Shown: positions 1-7,348 of the stretch, in pieces
How the letters are laid out: every line of letters begins with the position of its first letter
Position numbering within the stretch: position 1 is the first letter of the stretch
Source: Ignisphaera sp.
GTDB taxonomy: Archaea > Thermoproteota > Thermoprotei_A > Sulfolobales > Ignisphaeraceae
Assembly (NCBI GenBank): GCA_028275825.1
Contig: JAPWTX010000018.1
Location: forward strand, 1-33,852
Reading direction: 5' to 3'
DNA length: 33,852 nucleotides
The notes under the pieces: generated by a model
Databases searched by the model: none
Seen by the model: the letters and a program-made list of their open reading frames with translations, nothing else
Told to the model about the DNA's origin: nothing
Made by a program: the position numbers and the translations under genes

Positions 1-2
1 AG

Positions 3-215
3 GCTGTTGAGGATCCAGATACCCTCTACACTAGGGAAAGGATACTACTGCTCCACAAACTTGTAGAGCTTAACCTAATAGTTGATGAGATTCCTCGCAG
101 AGACCCCGTGTCCTGGGTTGATGAGCCTCCTCCAGAGAAGGATCATGAGCTAGGCATTGGAAAGCTAGCAGCTTGGCAAACACCACTACATAGAGAAGCT
201 GTCAAAAAGTCTTGA
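3..215 (+). CDS. 3' end of an unrecognised protein gene (partial)
   Basis: The reading frame is open from base 3 to the TGA at 213-215 and gives about 70 residues with a protein-like composition: an amphipathic stretch (ERILLLHKLVELNLIVDE), then an acidic, proline-rich part (DEPPPEKDHELG). The 5' part lies outside the window. I do not recognise a family. From 169 a second frame stays open to the TAA at 331-333 and encodes a helical, charged stretch (HYIEKLSKSLEKALKLVE) that looks more like real protein than the last 14 residues of the first frame. A frameshift near 170-190 in a longer gene is therefore possible, which would make this a decaying gene. From 334 to the tRNA at 532 I see nothing convincing. 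Confidence 0.4.
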   Translation, partial: AVEDPDTLYTRERILLLHKLVELNLIVDEIPRRDPVSWVDEPPPEKDHELGIGKLAAWQTPLHREAVKKS

Positions 216-531
216 AAAAGCACTAAAATTAGTTGAGCTTGTCATGGCTGTAAAAATAGCTGAGATAGATTCTCAAGAACTTTGTTATATAGGAGTGGGT
301 ATCAAGATGAAAAGCCTTGGCACAAGCCTGTAATTAATTTCTCAACAGCTTCTAGATCCATTGCCCCTGGCTATGGGAGTTTGTCTATTCCTCTAACATG
401 CAGGAGAATCGTGAGCGATATTCTTCAGGTCAATGATTTCTTTCATTGCATGTCTGATATTCATCACATGCAATGTGAAATCAGTTTAACGATAAAAAAT
501 TGAAAATGAGTTTCATCAGCATTCTATTGTG

Positions 532-610
532 TGGCGGGCCCGAGGGGATTTGAACCCCTGGCCACCGGCTCCGAAGGCCGGCGCTCTATTCCTAGCTGAG
601 CTACGGGCCC
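532..610 (-). tRNA. tRNA-Arg (anticodon TCG), CCA encoded
   Basis: Read on the minus strand, this folds as a complete tRNA: acceptor stem GGGCCCG with CGGGCCC, a D arm with AGCTCAGCTAGG, an anticodon stem CCGGC/GCCGG enclosing the loop CTTCGGA (anticodon TCG, reading CGA), and a T arm AGGGG-TTCAAAT-CCCCT. The discriminator is G, followed by genomically encoded CCA at 534-532. There is no intron. A T/A-rich sequence (GTTAAAAAGC on the minus strand, about 633-642) lies at the right distance upstream to be the TATA box. Confidence 0.97.
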
Positions 611-663
611 ATATAGTATTTAGCTTGTAACAAGCTTTTTAACTATCATTTTCTAGACTCTTC

Positions 664-720
664 TCAGTGTGATGATAGGTCCGCTTCTGAGTTGTGATGT
701 TAGAACCCGAGTCTGAGTCT
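664..720 (+). ncRNA. C/D box guide sRNA (2'-O-methylation guide)
   Basis: All four boxes are present with canonical archaeal spacing: C box GTGATGA (669-675), 11-nt guide TAGGTCCGCTT, D' box CTGA (687-690), a 3-nt linker, C' box GTGATGT (694-700), 12-nt guide TAGAACCCGAGT, and D box CTGA (713-716), followed by a T run at 720-724. Such RNAs bind L7Ae, Nop5 and fibrillarin and direct ribose methylation of the target base paired five nucleotides upstream of D or D'. The guides would recognise AAGCGGACCTA and ACTCGGGTTCTA in rRNA or tRNA; I could not search for the targets. A 7-bp hairpin (727-744, ATGGTTC/GAACCAT) follows and may belong to its 3' end or to the adjacent insertion-sequence scar. 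Confidence 0.85.
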
Positions 721-754
721 TTTTCAATGGTTCCCGTGAACCATATTCCTAAGC

Positions 755-806
755 TGACCTCCTCCCTACCTGAAGGGATAGGGTTCCCCTCTATTTACTT
801 TAGGTC
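755..806 (-). repeat. solo IS200/IS605-type right-end scar
   Basis: On the minus strand this reads GGGGAACCCTATCCCTTCAGG and then TAGGGAGGAGGTCAG. It belongs to the signature CCCTcgccCTTCAGGgcGGGGAGGAGG repeated at six other places in the window and typical, from memory, of right ends of archaeal IS200/IS605/IS1341 elements. No tnpB remnant is recognisable beside it. Confidence 0.5.
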
Positions 807-937
807 TTAGCATTGTAAGAGCAGTTTTGCTATAAATGGTATTAGCGGAACTTAGAGCACAGCTGGCTGGTTATACTATCATTATGTGTATGTAATCAAG
901 AGTGAGTAGTTAGGGAGCTACAAAACTACTTAGCAAA

Positions 938-945
938 GTTTATAA
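938..945 (+). promoter_or_regulatory. TATA box of vapBC pair 1
   Basis: TTTATAAG lies about 37 bp before the TTG start at 979, preceded by a purine-rich segment that could be the BRE. Transcription would begin near 965-970 and leave a very short leader. This supports TTG 979 as the start, since no in-frame ATG exists upstream. Confidence 0.5.
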
Positions 946-978
946 GTGTTATAGGTATGTAGTTATATGGTGATATAG

Positions 979-1206
979 TTGCAAAAGTATGTCACTATAT
1001 CTGTTTTGAAAGAAGTTAAAGAATTGCTTGAGAAAGATAGGGGAAATAGTGATTGGAGTGAATACCTGCTGAGGCTTTACAATGAGGTTAAGGAGCTTAG
1101 AGCTAGGCTAGCTCTTGAGGAGTTGAGGCGTTTGCTTAGCGATGAGGAGCTTGATGAGATTTTAAAGTCTAGTAAAGAGTTTAGGGAGAGGTTTAGATTG
1201 CGATGA
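979..1206 (+). CDS. VapB-type antitoxin (pair 1)
   Basis: A 75-residue, highly charged protein whose N-terminal part resembles the short DNA-binding segments of crenarchaeal VapB/CopG-type antitoxins (YVTISVLKEVKELLEKDRG, W-SEYL). It is followed by a long helix rich in Glu, Leu and Arg that would embrace the toxin. It overlaps the next gene by 4 bp (ATGA), the usual translational coupling of antitoxin and toxin, and the neighbour is a clear PIN-domain protein. Expected role: neutralise the VapC ribonuclease and autorepress the operon through the TATA region at 938. The exact antitoxin subfamily is not certain. Confidence 0.75.
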   Translation: MQKYVTISVLKEVKELLEKDRGNSDWSEYLLRLYNEVKELRARLALEELRRLLSDEELDEILKSSKEFRERFRLR

Positions 1207-1556
1207 AGCTTTTCGACACAAGCATTGCTATTGAGCATATTAAGAAGGGGGTGTTTGAAAAAGGAGCAATATCGGTAATCACGCTAATAGAAATTTTAAG
1301 AAGGGTGGCATCGGAAAAGAGAGCAAGGGTTAAGGAGCTTCTTGAGAAAGTATATAGTGTTATAGATATCAGTAACAATGCTATATTAAAGTACTGCGAG
1401 CTCTATTCCCAACTCAAGGAGAGGGGAGAGGTGCTATCAGATGCAGACTTACTTATAGCAGCAACAGCAATAGCACACGACTTTGTATTGGTTACAAAAG
1501 ATAAAGACTTTCAACGGATAGCTAATTACGGTCTTAAATTGGAATTAAGAACATAG
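1203..1556 (+). CDS. vapC: VapC-type PIN-domain toxin ribonuclease (pair 1)
   Basis: This 117-residue protein has the PIN-domain layout: Asp5 in FDTS at the N-terminus, Glu30 in ISVITLIEIL, Asp82 in LSDADLLIAATA and Asp100 in VTKDKDF. These acidic residues coordinate Mg2+ or Mn2+ in VapC ribonucleases, which cleave tRNA or rRNA when released from the antitoxin. All are present, so the enzyme is probably active. The ATG overlaps the stop of the antitoxin gene. Length is normal for the family. Confidence 0.9.
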   Translation: MKLFDTSIAIEHIKKGVFEKGAISVITLIEILRRVASEKRARVKELLEKVYSVIDISNNAILKYCELYSQLKERGEVLSDADLLIAATAIAHDFVLVTKDKDFQRIANYGLKLELRT

Positions 1557-1567
1557 TCAAAGCATTT

Positions 1568-1675
1568 CCCGCCAACGGTGCATGATGATATTCTGTATTT
1601 CTGTTAGCGGGACTGGGCCTCGGCATGTGTTCACTAACCACACCCACACACACCATGGACTCCAGGTAGAGTCCA
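1568..1675. repeat. two hairpins in the gene-free stretch 1557-2042
   Basis: CCCGCCAAC (1568-1576) pairs with GTTAGCGGG (1603-1611) with one mismatch, which is a G-U pair in the minus-strand transcript. Downstream, TGGACTC (1656-1662) pairs perfectly with GAGTCCA (1669-1675) and is flanked by two CCATGG sites. This could be a degenerate member of the structured element described at 6790-6954, but no conserved core is visible. A 105-codon frame on the minus strand over this stretch (1557-1874) has no recognisable features and I do not call it. The rest of the stretch up to about 1995 shows nothing clear. Confidence 0.3.
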
Positions 1676-2042
1676 ACGCCATGGAGCCCCTCAACAAAGG
1701 CTTCATGAATCTCTGGATCCCTAACAAGTCTACCCTCCCAAAAACCAATATCATTAGGTCCAACAACAAGATGGAGTCTAACAGTTGATACAGTAACCCT
1801 AGAGTCAAAACCCTAGACAAGGTATAGGGATTTATGAATGCTAATGTCTCTATAGGTAACATACCCCCTCCCAATACAGCCTAGACAGCCACTAATTTAG
1901 TTTCTACAGCTATTAGCTGCACCTTGTTATTGGAGTTGCTAAGAAACTTGTTGAGCTACTTGGTGAGGTGGTGAAGAGAGTGTAATGTGTTATACCTTAA
2001 TATATATTTTCCCGTATTGCGTAATTTATATTTGTGGTGTAT

Positions 2043-3275
2043 ATGCTTAAGAAGGCTATTTTTCCTTTGGGTGGTTTGGGTACGAGGCTTTATCCACTTA
2101 CTGTAGAGACTTCTAAGGCTGTTGTACGATTTCTTAACAGGCCTTTGATAGAGTTTTCTATTGTTAAGCTTGCTAGGCAAGGTATTACAGAGTTTTTCAT
2201 GGGTGTGAGCGGGTATTTTAATTATAAGGAGGTTTATGACTACTTTGGCGAGGGTCTTAAGGTGAGGGTGAAGTACGGTCTTCCGGATGTGAGAATAAGG
2301 TACCAGCCTAACGAGGATAGTGTGGGGAATGCTGATAGTGTTAGGATAATTATGAATTATTATAATATTAGGGAAGAGATTCTGGTTGCCCAGGCTGACC
2401 TGCTCTTCGATGTAAACATTGCTGAACTCTATAATTATCACGCAAAGAAGGGTGCTTTTATGACTATAGCTGTAAAACTTCTTGATAGGGGAGAGGATAT
2501 AAGACACTTTGGTGTAGCTGATTTAAGTGATGATTGGAGGATTAAGCGCTTTGTTGAAAAGCCGAGGCATGTAAGCGAAGCCCCCAGTAGATACATAAAT
2601 ACGGGTATCTATGTGCTCTCCAAGGATTTCAGGGACTTTATAGAATCGCCCAAGATACTTGAATACAGAGAGAGGGGCATGATGGATTTCGGCCAGCACA
2701 TAATACCTCTCATAATAGAGCTAAACAAAGGTGTTTATGCATATGAGTTGAAGGGCTATTGGTTTGATGTTGGAACACCAGAGAGATATTTAGAAGCAGC
2801 TCTTCACCTATTAAGAAGCCTCTCACCAGAAGATCTAGAAGCAAAGACACTTACAAATAACGTTAAGGTTCAGGGAAAAAGCAGAGAGTCTATGGAACTG
2901 CACAAACGCATTCTATCTCAGATAAACAGTGGAGAGGTAAAAGTCGATGGAGAGAATCTGATAGGAAGACATGTTATGCTAGGAAAAAACATAGCATTGG
3001 CTGATGCAATTATAGATAACTATACAATAATCGATGATAACACATCAATATACCACAGCGTTATTATGGACAGGTGCAGGATAGGAGCAAACACCGTAAT
3101 AAGAAATAGCATTATAGGAAGACACACTAGAATAGGTAAGAAAGCATTGATAGAGAGTTCTGTAATAGGAGATGATGTTATAGTGGGTGATGAGGCTAAA
3201 CTAGTAAACGCCAGGGTATGGCCCCACAGAGAGGTGCCAGCAGGTTCACACATAGAGAACATGACCCTGAGATAA
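2043..3275 (+). CDS. sugar-phosphate nucleotidyltransferase with left-handed beta-helix domain
   Basis: The enzyme transfers a nucleotidyl group from an NTP to a sugar 1-phosphate to give NDP-sugar and pyrophosphate. The N-terminal half is a Rossmann-like nucleotidyltransferase domain with the signature FPLGGLGTRLYPLT at the start and metal and sugar motifs further on (QADLLFD, FVEKP, YINTGIYVL, YWFDVGTPERYLEA). From about residue 290 the protein has isoleucine-rich hexapeptide repeats (NSIIGRHTRIGK, SSVIGDDVIVGDEA) of the beta-helix type. Homologues act as mannose-1-phosphate guanylyltransferase, glucose-1-phosphate thymidylyl- or uridylyltransferase or ADP-glucose synthases; the sequence alone does not decide the substrate. 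Proximity to two GH57 genes would fit glucan metabolism. GTG 2034 is an alternative start; ATG 2043 puts the motif at the usual distance from the N-terminus, and a TATA-like AATATATAT at about 1999-2007 fits. Confidence 0.88.
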   Translation: MLKKAIFPLGGLGTRLYPLTVETSKAVVRFLNRPLIEFSIVKLARQGITEFFMGVSGYFNYKEVYDYFGEGLKVRVKYGLPDVRIRYQPNEDSVGNADSVRIIMNYYNIREEILVAQADLLFDVNIAELYNYHAKKGAFMTIAVKLLDRGEDIRHFGVADLSDDWRIKRFVEKPRHVSEAPSRYINTGIYVLSKDFRDFIESPKILEYRERGMMDFGQHIIPLIIELNKGVYAYELKGYWFDVGTPERYLEAALHLLRSLSPEDLEAKTLTNNVKVQGKSRESMELHKRILSQINSGEVKVDGENLIGRHVMLGKNIALADAIIDNYTIIDDNTSIYHSVIMDRCRIGANTVIRNSIIGRHTRIGKKALIESSVIGDDVIVGDEAKLVNARVWPHREVPAGSHIENMTLR

Positions 3276-3343
3276 CGATGCTAAAAAGCTAAAACATACC
3301 TCTACAACCATTTTATCCTTACTCAAAAACTCACTTCATTAGG

Positions 3344-3378
3344 AGGTATCGCCCTTCAGAGCTGGGAAGAGGTTGGAG
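3344..3378 (+). repeat. solo IS200/IS605-type right-end scar
   Basis: The sequence TATCGCCCTTCAGAGCTGGG followed by AAGAGGTTGG is a diverged copy of the right-end signature (CGCCCTTCAGGGCGGGGAGGAGG) seen elsewhere in the window. It lies in the 190-bp gap between the convergent nucleotidyltransferase and GH57 genes and has no transposase remnant. Confidence 0.4.
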
Positions 3379-3466
3379 AAGCTCCATGCCAATCACTACA
3401 TACTCTCAACAATTATCAACACGCTCATCTCTCGTAAAATATTCAGCATTTAATCTTGGTCCCTAA

Positions 3467-5026
3467 TTATAAATGTGACAAAGCTCTGTCAAGAGCTTTA
3501 TGCATCTCACTTAACCACATCTTTATCGCTCTAGGGTTCCAGAACTCTGTCCACCAATAATCGCTATCGATGGCATGGTAAAGAGCCCAGTAAGCTTCTC
3601 TAATATTCTTATCAGAGTTTCCAAATACATGTTTATATAGTTTGAGCCTGTGATACGCTTTTTCAACCTCCATCCACATGTACCTCTGCTCATCTAATTC
3701 GCCATCCCACTTATGGAAGCCATTCACCCAAGAGTTTATAGGTATATAGAAAATCCTTTTGCACCCATCTTTACATAGCTCAGAGGCTTCATGACCTGTC
3801 ATACTTTTTACAAATCCCTTCTCCTGAAGAACATTAATGTATTTGTAGAGCTGTTCGAAGAAGGGGTATGTGTTTTTAGGATACTTAGAGAATATCATCC
3901 AGTTCTCTCCATCCAAGGCAATTGTTACAAACCCCCTCCTACTCATAATTTGAAGCATTGTATCTAGTGCTGCTTTCAAAGCCTCTACCCTTGTAGCAAA
4001 GTTGTTTCTAAAACCTATCAAATCGCTGAGCACTTGATCTCTGAACAAAATCCTAAGACTTTTCCCATTATATATAGCCTCATAGGGCTCGTAAATAGAG
4101 TTCTTGTTACCTAAAGCCCTTGCGAAATGGCTTTTCCCACAGAGAACCGTGTACTCAATACCAAGATCGCTATAGATTTCCACAAGCCTGTTGTGCCAAG
4201 CCATTTCAGGCGTCCATACCCCATAAGGCTTTAAACCAATTGCATTTTTCGTTATCTGCAACCCCATTTCAAGCTCATCTCTAACAACCTCCACCATATC
4301 AAACTTGTAGAGAATGTAGCCCAGAATTGTGTGTGCATATACAGAGGACATAACCTCTATAGTGCCTTGAGAGACAAGGCTTTTATACTCCTCAAGAGTG
4401 TGCCTAACAAGTTCAATTCTTCTATCTGTAGCTGAAACAACATCCCCGCTTTCCAAAACATAACCCCTTTCCATGCCCATCATCCACTGCGCCAAGAGAC
4501 TTGGGGATAGATGAACCGTGGTCTTGACCTTTGGAAACTTTCTGTAGATCAAGGCATGCACATAGTAAGGACCACCACTTACATAAGGTTCGAATAGGTT
4601 GTACCAAACCCACTTAAACGGATAATCAGCAAAGAACCTGCCATCAGGAGTGTAATTTGGTGGCTGATGGTTGTGCCACACAATAACGAGGTTCACAAGA
4701 TTTTTAGCTGTGCTGAAAACAGGTAGCACTAACTTTTCTTGGTCGCTCTCCCCACACCCCTGAGCCTTGGCAACAAGTGTCAAGAGGTACTGGTCTGCAT
4801 CGGCTGAAGGAACCTCGAAAGAAAACTGTGTAAAGACCTCAGATTCATCACTTTTCACAGTCTTCGATTCGCTAAAAACGCTCTTCTCAGTTACATCAAT
4901 CACTGCTATTGCAGTAAGTGAAATTACGGTATCTGCGCATATCACATCCTTATGAACAACCACATCAACTTTTGCCAAATCTTTCTGCAAATATATTGCA
5001 GAGTCCGGCACAATAGCTATCTCCAC
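3467..5026 (-). CDS. GH57 family glycosidase (alpha-amylase / amylopullulanase type)
   Basis: A 519-residue protein. The first ~105 residues form a beta-rich extra domain; the GH57 barrel begins with VIVWHNHQPPNY (about 115-125). The expected catalytic nucleophile is Glu274 in GVWTPEMAWHN and the acid/base is Asp372 in FVTIALDGENW. GH57 enzymes hydrolyse or transfer alpha-glucans with retention of configuration. I see no convincing signal peptide, so it probably acts inside the cell, but the N-terminus should be checked. The GTG start at 5026 is preceded by a weak GGGTG. It is followed at once upstream by a second GH57 gene in the same orientation, separated by 107 bp, suggesting joint function in glycogen or maltodextrin turnover. 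Confidence 0.9.
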   Translation of the reverse strand: MEIAIVPDSAIYLQKDLAKVDVVVHKDVICADTVISLTAIAVIDVTEKSVFSESKTVKSDESEVFTQFSFEVPSADADQYLLTLVAKAQGCGESDQEKLVLPVFSTAKNLVNLVIVWHNHQPPNYTPDGRFFADYPFKWVWYNLFEPYVSGGPYYVHALIYRKFPKVKTTVHLSPSLLAQWMMGMERGYVLESGDVVSATDRRIELVRHTLEEYKSLVSQGTIEVMSSVYAHTILGYILYKFDMVEVVRDELEMGLQITKNAIGLKPYGVWTPEMAWHNRLVEIYSDLGIEYTVLCGKSHFARALGNKNSIYEPYEAIYNGKSLRILFRDQVLSDLIGFRNNFATRVEALKAALDTMLQIMSRRGFVTIALDGENWMIFSKYPKNTYPFFEQLYKYINVLQEKGFVKSMTGHEASELCKDGCKRIFYIPINSWVNGFHKWDGELDEQRYMWMEVEKAYHRLKLYKHVFGNSDKNIREAYWALYHAIDSDYWWTEFWNPRAIKMWLSEMHKALDRALSHL

Positions 5027-5133
5027 AAACTACACCCATTCTAAAAATTCATTACCTCTTACAATATATTAAAGATTTGAGACTGCAGGGAATTCTTTAG
5101 CTTCAAGGTGTTAGAGCTGAAACTACACTTACT

Positions 5134-6675
5134 TCAGATACTTGATAAAGTCTTTAAAAGCTCTTCTCTCAACTCCTTGATATCTATAAATCCTTCCCTA
5201 ACCCTGGCTCCTAGAATCTCCAGCTCCTTAGCCACATCGTCTAGGAAAAACATTTCTCTGAGCCACTTTGCCAAATCCCCTCTCACCACATGATATGCTA
5301 AAGACTCTGGAGGGGCTAGAGATGACGTTATCGCAATGAGCTCTTTCAAGCTTCTGGCTCTATATGGCAGAGGTGTGCCAGGTCCTGCATAAAACTGAAA
5401 TGCCTTGGAATATGGCAAAACAATTCTATGGCTATACATTCTCGGTTTTGATGATATCTCTTGCAACACCATTGTAGATAGAATGGCTAAAGATTCCATC
5501 ATTGCTGTATAAGCTACTGAAATATCTTTATATGGAGAGAAGTAGTTATGCACATCACCTGCAGGCCCTATTTTTGTTGCCATGTAGTATAAGTGGTCGC
5601 TTGTCCCAAGATACCTCCATATGCGTAAAGCCTCTCCACCAACAGCTTTCACATATGGCTCTAAAGAGGTATAGATGTCGAAAACTGTGCGCTGCATACC
5701 ATTACCAAGCCATGCAGATAAATCTCTCTCATCAGCCCAGCTTATCGTTTCCCATATGGGGACATCTATGAGATCCCTGGGCTCATGCCTCTGCACAGCT
5801 TCAGATGGTGCAACAACATTAATGTTGCTATACTTCGCTAATTCTATTGGAAGCCATTTAAGAAACTCTAGAATCCCTGTAGATGGGTGATGATGTTCGC
5901 CAAAGGTTTCATAATCCATCGCTATGAGAACAACATCTCCAGGGGTATTCGCTACCCATGATGCATACTTATCTGCTGTAAGGGGGTACTGATCCCAGCT
6001 CTTATCAGAGAACCTGAATCCTATATCGTCACTAAGTCTGTAATTTCTCAGCAAGATTCTCGCCTCGTTGCCCTTAGCCCTATAGACATAATTAGGGCTC
6101 CTCCAACCAAGAATTTTTTCACTGCCCTCTGTCAAAATAGTGCTGTATCCTAGTCTACTAAGCATATATGCAATGTCATTATTATATATAAACTCAGTGT
6201 TTTCAGCCACCCTAGGCTCAACACCAAATAGTTGCTTTACAACAGCTCTGTGGAGCAGCATCTGTTCTGCAAACTCATCAGAAGAGAAGAGAGAAGCCAA
6301 GCTATGATAGTATGTTTGCTCCACAAGCTCTACAACATCCCTAGATACAGCCTCTTGCACAACATCAACAACCCTTTTATCCCATTTCAACGCCTGTTCA
6401 ATTAGCACCCCACTCAAACTTAAAGCAAACCTAAAGTCTTTTCCAGAACCCCTAACAACCTTTACAGAATCCAAAAGAATTTTAGTGGCCCTTACATAGC
6501 ACTTCTCAGAGACCCTGGCAAAGATCTCCTCATTCACCTTGCTATCAAACAGCACATCAAATAGCTTCTCAAAGCTCAGCCTCCCCTTAATACCATCAAT
6601 AACCAGGTTCCTGAGAACACTCCTCCTCAGTCTAAAAGGCTGATGCACCTCAAAAACAAATACCACATCAACCAT
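5134..6675 (-). CDS. GH57 family alpha-amylase-like enzyme
   Basis: This 513-residue protein starts directly with the GH57 fold (VVFVFEVHQPFRLRR). Conserved motifs are present: Glu161 in VAENTEFIYNND as nucleophile and Asp254 in VVLIAMDYETFGEHH as acid/base. The arrangement resembles the intracellular archaeal GH57 alpha-amylases and 4-alpha-glucanotransferases. A helical C-terminal region (about 400-513) completes it. No signal peptide is seen. ATG 6675 is the natural start; a TATA-like CATATATG lies upstream at about 6700-6707 on the plus strand. Exact specificity (hydrolase or transferase) cannot be read from the sequence. Confidence 0.9.
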   Translation of the reverse strand: MVDVVFVFEVHQPFRLRRSVLRNLVIDGIKGRLSFEKLFDVLFDSKVNEEIFARVSEKCYVRATKILLDSVKVVRGSGKDFRFALSLSGVLIEQALKWDKRVVDVVQEAVSRDVVELVEQTYYHSLASLFSSDEFAEQMLLHRAVVKQLFGVEPRVAENTEFIYNNDIAYMLSRLGYSTILTEGSEKILGWRSPNYVYRAKGNEARILLRNYRLSDDIGFRFSDKSWDQYPLTADKYASWVANTPGDVVLIAMDYETFGEHHHPSTGILEFLKWLPIELAKYSNINVVAPSEAVQRHEPRDLIDVPIWETISWADERDLSAWLGNGMQRTVFDIYTSLEPYVKAVGGEALRIWRYLGTSDHLYYMATKIGPAGDVHNYFSPYKDISVAYTAMMESLAILSTMVLQEISSKPRMYSHRIVLPYSKAFQFYAGPGTPLPYRARSLKELIAITSSLAPPESLAYHVVRGDLAKWLREMFFLDDVAKELEILGARVREGFIDIKELREELLKTLSSI

Positions 6676-6789
6676 GGCGCATCACACAATTCAACAAAGC
6701 ATATATGACTAAAGCCTTCTACCTACAGCTGTCTGTCAAATAACTCATCATACCCCCTAACACCTCCTCACTATAGAGACCTAACCACC

Positions 6790-6954
6790 TAGCGCGATGA
6801 GCCACTCACCAAGACCTGTAATTACCTGTGAATAGCTGTAGATACTTAGTGAGCGGCTCATCACACTACCCCCAAGCCCACTCACCGCAGAAGCTCAAGC
6901 CCCTGCCGCCAGAGGCTTCAAAGCCCTGCGGGCCTCGGAAACTCGGGGACACCG
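6790..6954 (-). ncRNA. solo copy of the TnpB-associated structured element (copy A)
   Basis: Two arms of 24 nt (6790-6813 and 6845-6868) form a long hairpin; its four plus-strand mismatches are all G-U in a minus-strand RNA. The 31-nt loop contains three tandem 10-mers (CTGTAATTAC, CTGTGAATAG, CTGTAGATAC). Next to it lies the core shared with copy B: CCCCAAG (6870-6876) with CTCGGGG (6942-6948), CCGCAG (6885-6890) with CTGCGG (6926-6931), and an apical hairpin AGCCCCT/AGAGGCT whose sequence differs from copy B although pairing is kept. A palindromic TTTATAAA at 6977-6984 would start minus-strand transcription near 6954, just outside the core. No tnpB follows. RNA identity and strand are inference. 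Confidence 0.5.
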
Positions 6955-7031
6955 TTAAGTATGTAAATCTCTTTGGTTTATAAATCTTGTAGAGGCTCAG
7001 CACTTCTGTTGACAGCCCTTAAAATCACTAC

Positions 7032-7163
7032 AGTTCTCGGAAACCCAAGGACGTTATAAAATTACAACCTCCTAAAGCTTAAAAACCTTCTTGAGCTATG
7101 ACATTATAGAACACAAAGCTTTACAACTGAAAGCTTGCTATTTATGGTGGGGAGGAGATCAGA
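7032..7163 (+). mobile_element. remnant or miniature IS: partial left end plus right end, no gene
   Basis: At 7036-7090 a partial left end recurs (TCTCGGAAACCC, then GTTATAAAATT and CTTCTTGAG), similar to the segment upstream of tnpB at 12483-12545. At 7120-7163 a good right-end signature follows (TTTACAACTGAAAGCTTGC, then GGTGGGGAGGAGATCAG). With about 30 bp between them this looks like an internally deleted, MITE-like derivative. It may be two unrelated scars that happen to be adjacent. Confidence 0.4.
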
Positions 7164-7268
7164 GATGTCTCAAATCTATTCAGAATGATGATAACCCTGC
7201 TTCGAGTTCTATGCTGCTAAAAGCCTTAGCACGTCATTTCAAACTTCATACAGCTTCACAATAGCTGC

Positions 7269-7322
7269 TCTGGCCCCTACTCTAAAAAGCAAGGCTTTTA
7301 GCTGTAAAAGTTGTTATAGGCT
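7269..7322 (-). repeat. solo IS200/IS605-type right-end scar, inverted
   Basis: On the minus strand the sequence reads TTACAGCTAAAAGCCTTGC and then TTTTTAGAGTAGGGGCCAG, a diverged copy of the signature ACAACTGAAAGCCTCGCCCT. It faces the right end at 7120-7163. Part of it lies directly before the deoxyhypusine synthase gene and may now contribute to that promoter. Confidence 0.4.
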
Positions 7323-7348
7323 TATTAACCTGCTGGCATGCGGCTTAA

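Noticed and set aside
282-503. 73-codon frame near the left edge
   Set aside because: Low-complexity mix of Cys, His and Ser with no promoter or ribosome-binding site; looks accidental.
1557-1874. 105-codon frame on the minus strand after vapC
   Set aside because: Composition is not protein-like, no ribosome-binding site, and the stretch contains hairpins that explain the sequence better.
1956-2507. 183-codon minus-strand frame opposite the nucleotidyltransferase gene
   Set aside because: Antisense shadow of a clearly coding sequence.
6790-7322. CRISPR array
   Set aside because: The repeats are few, not regularly spaced and differ in sequence; no cas genes are present.
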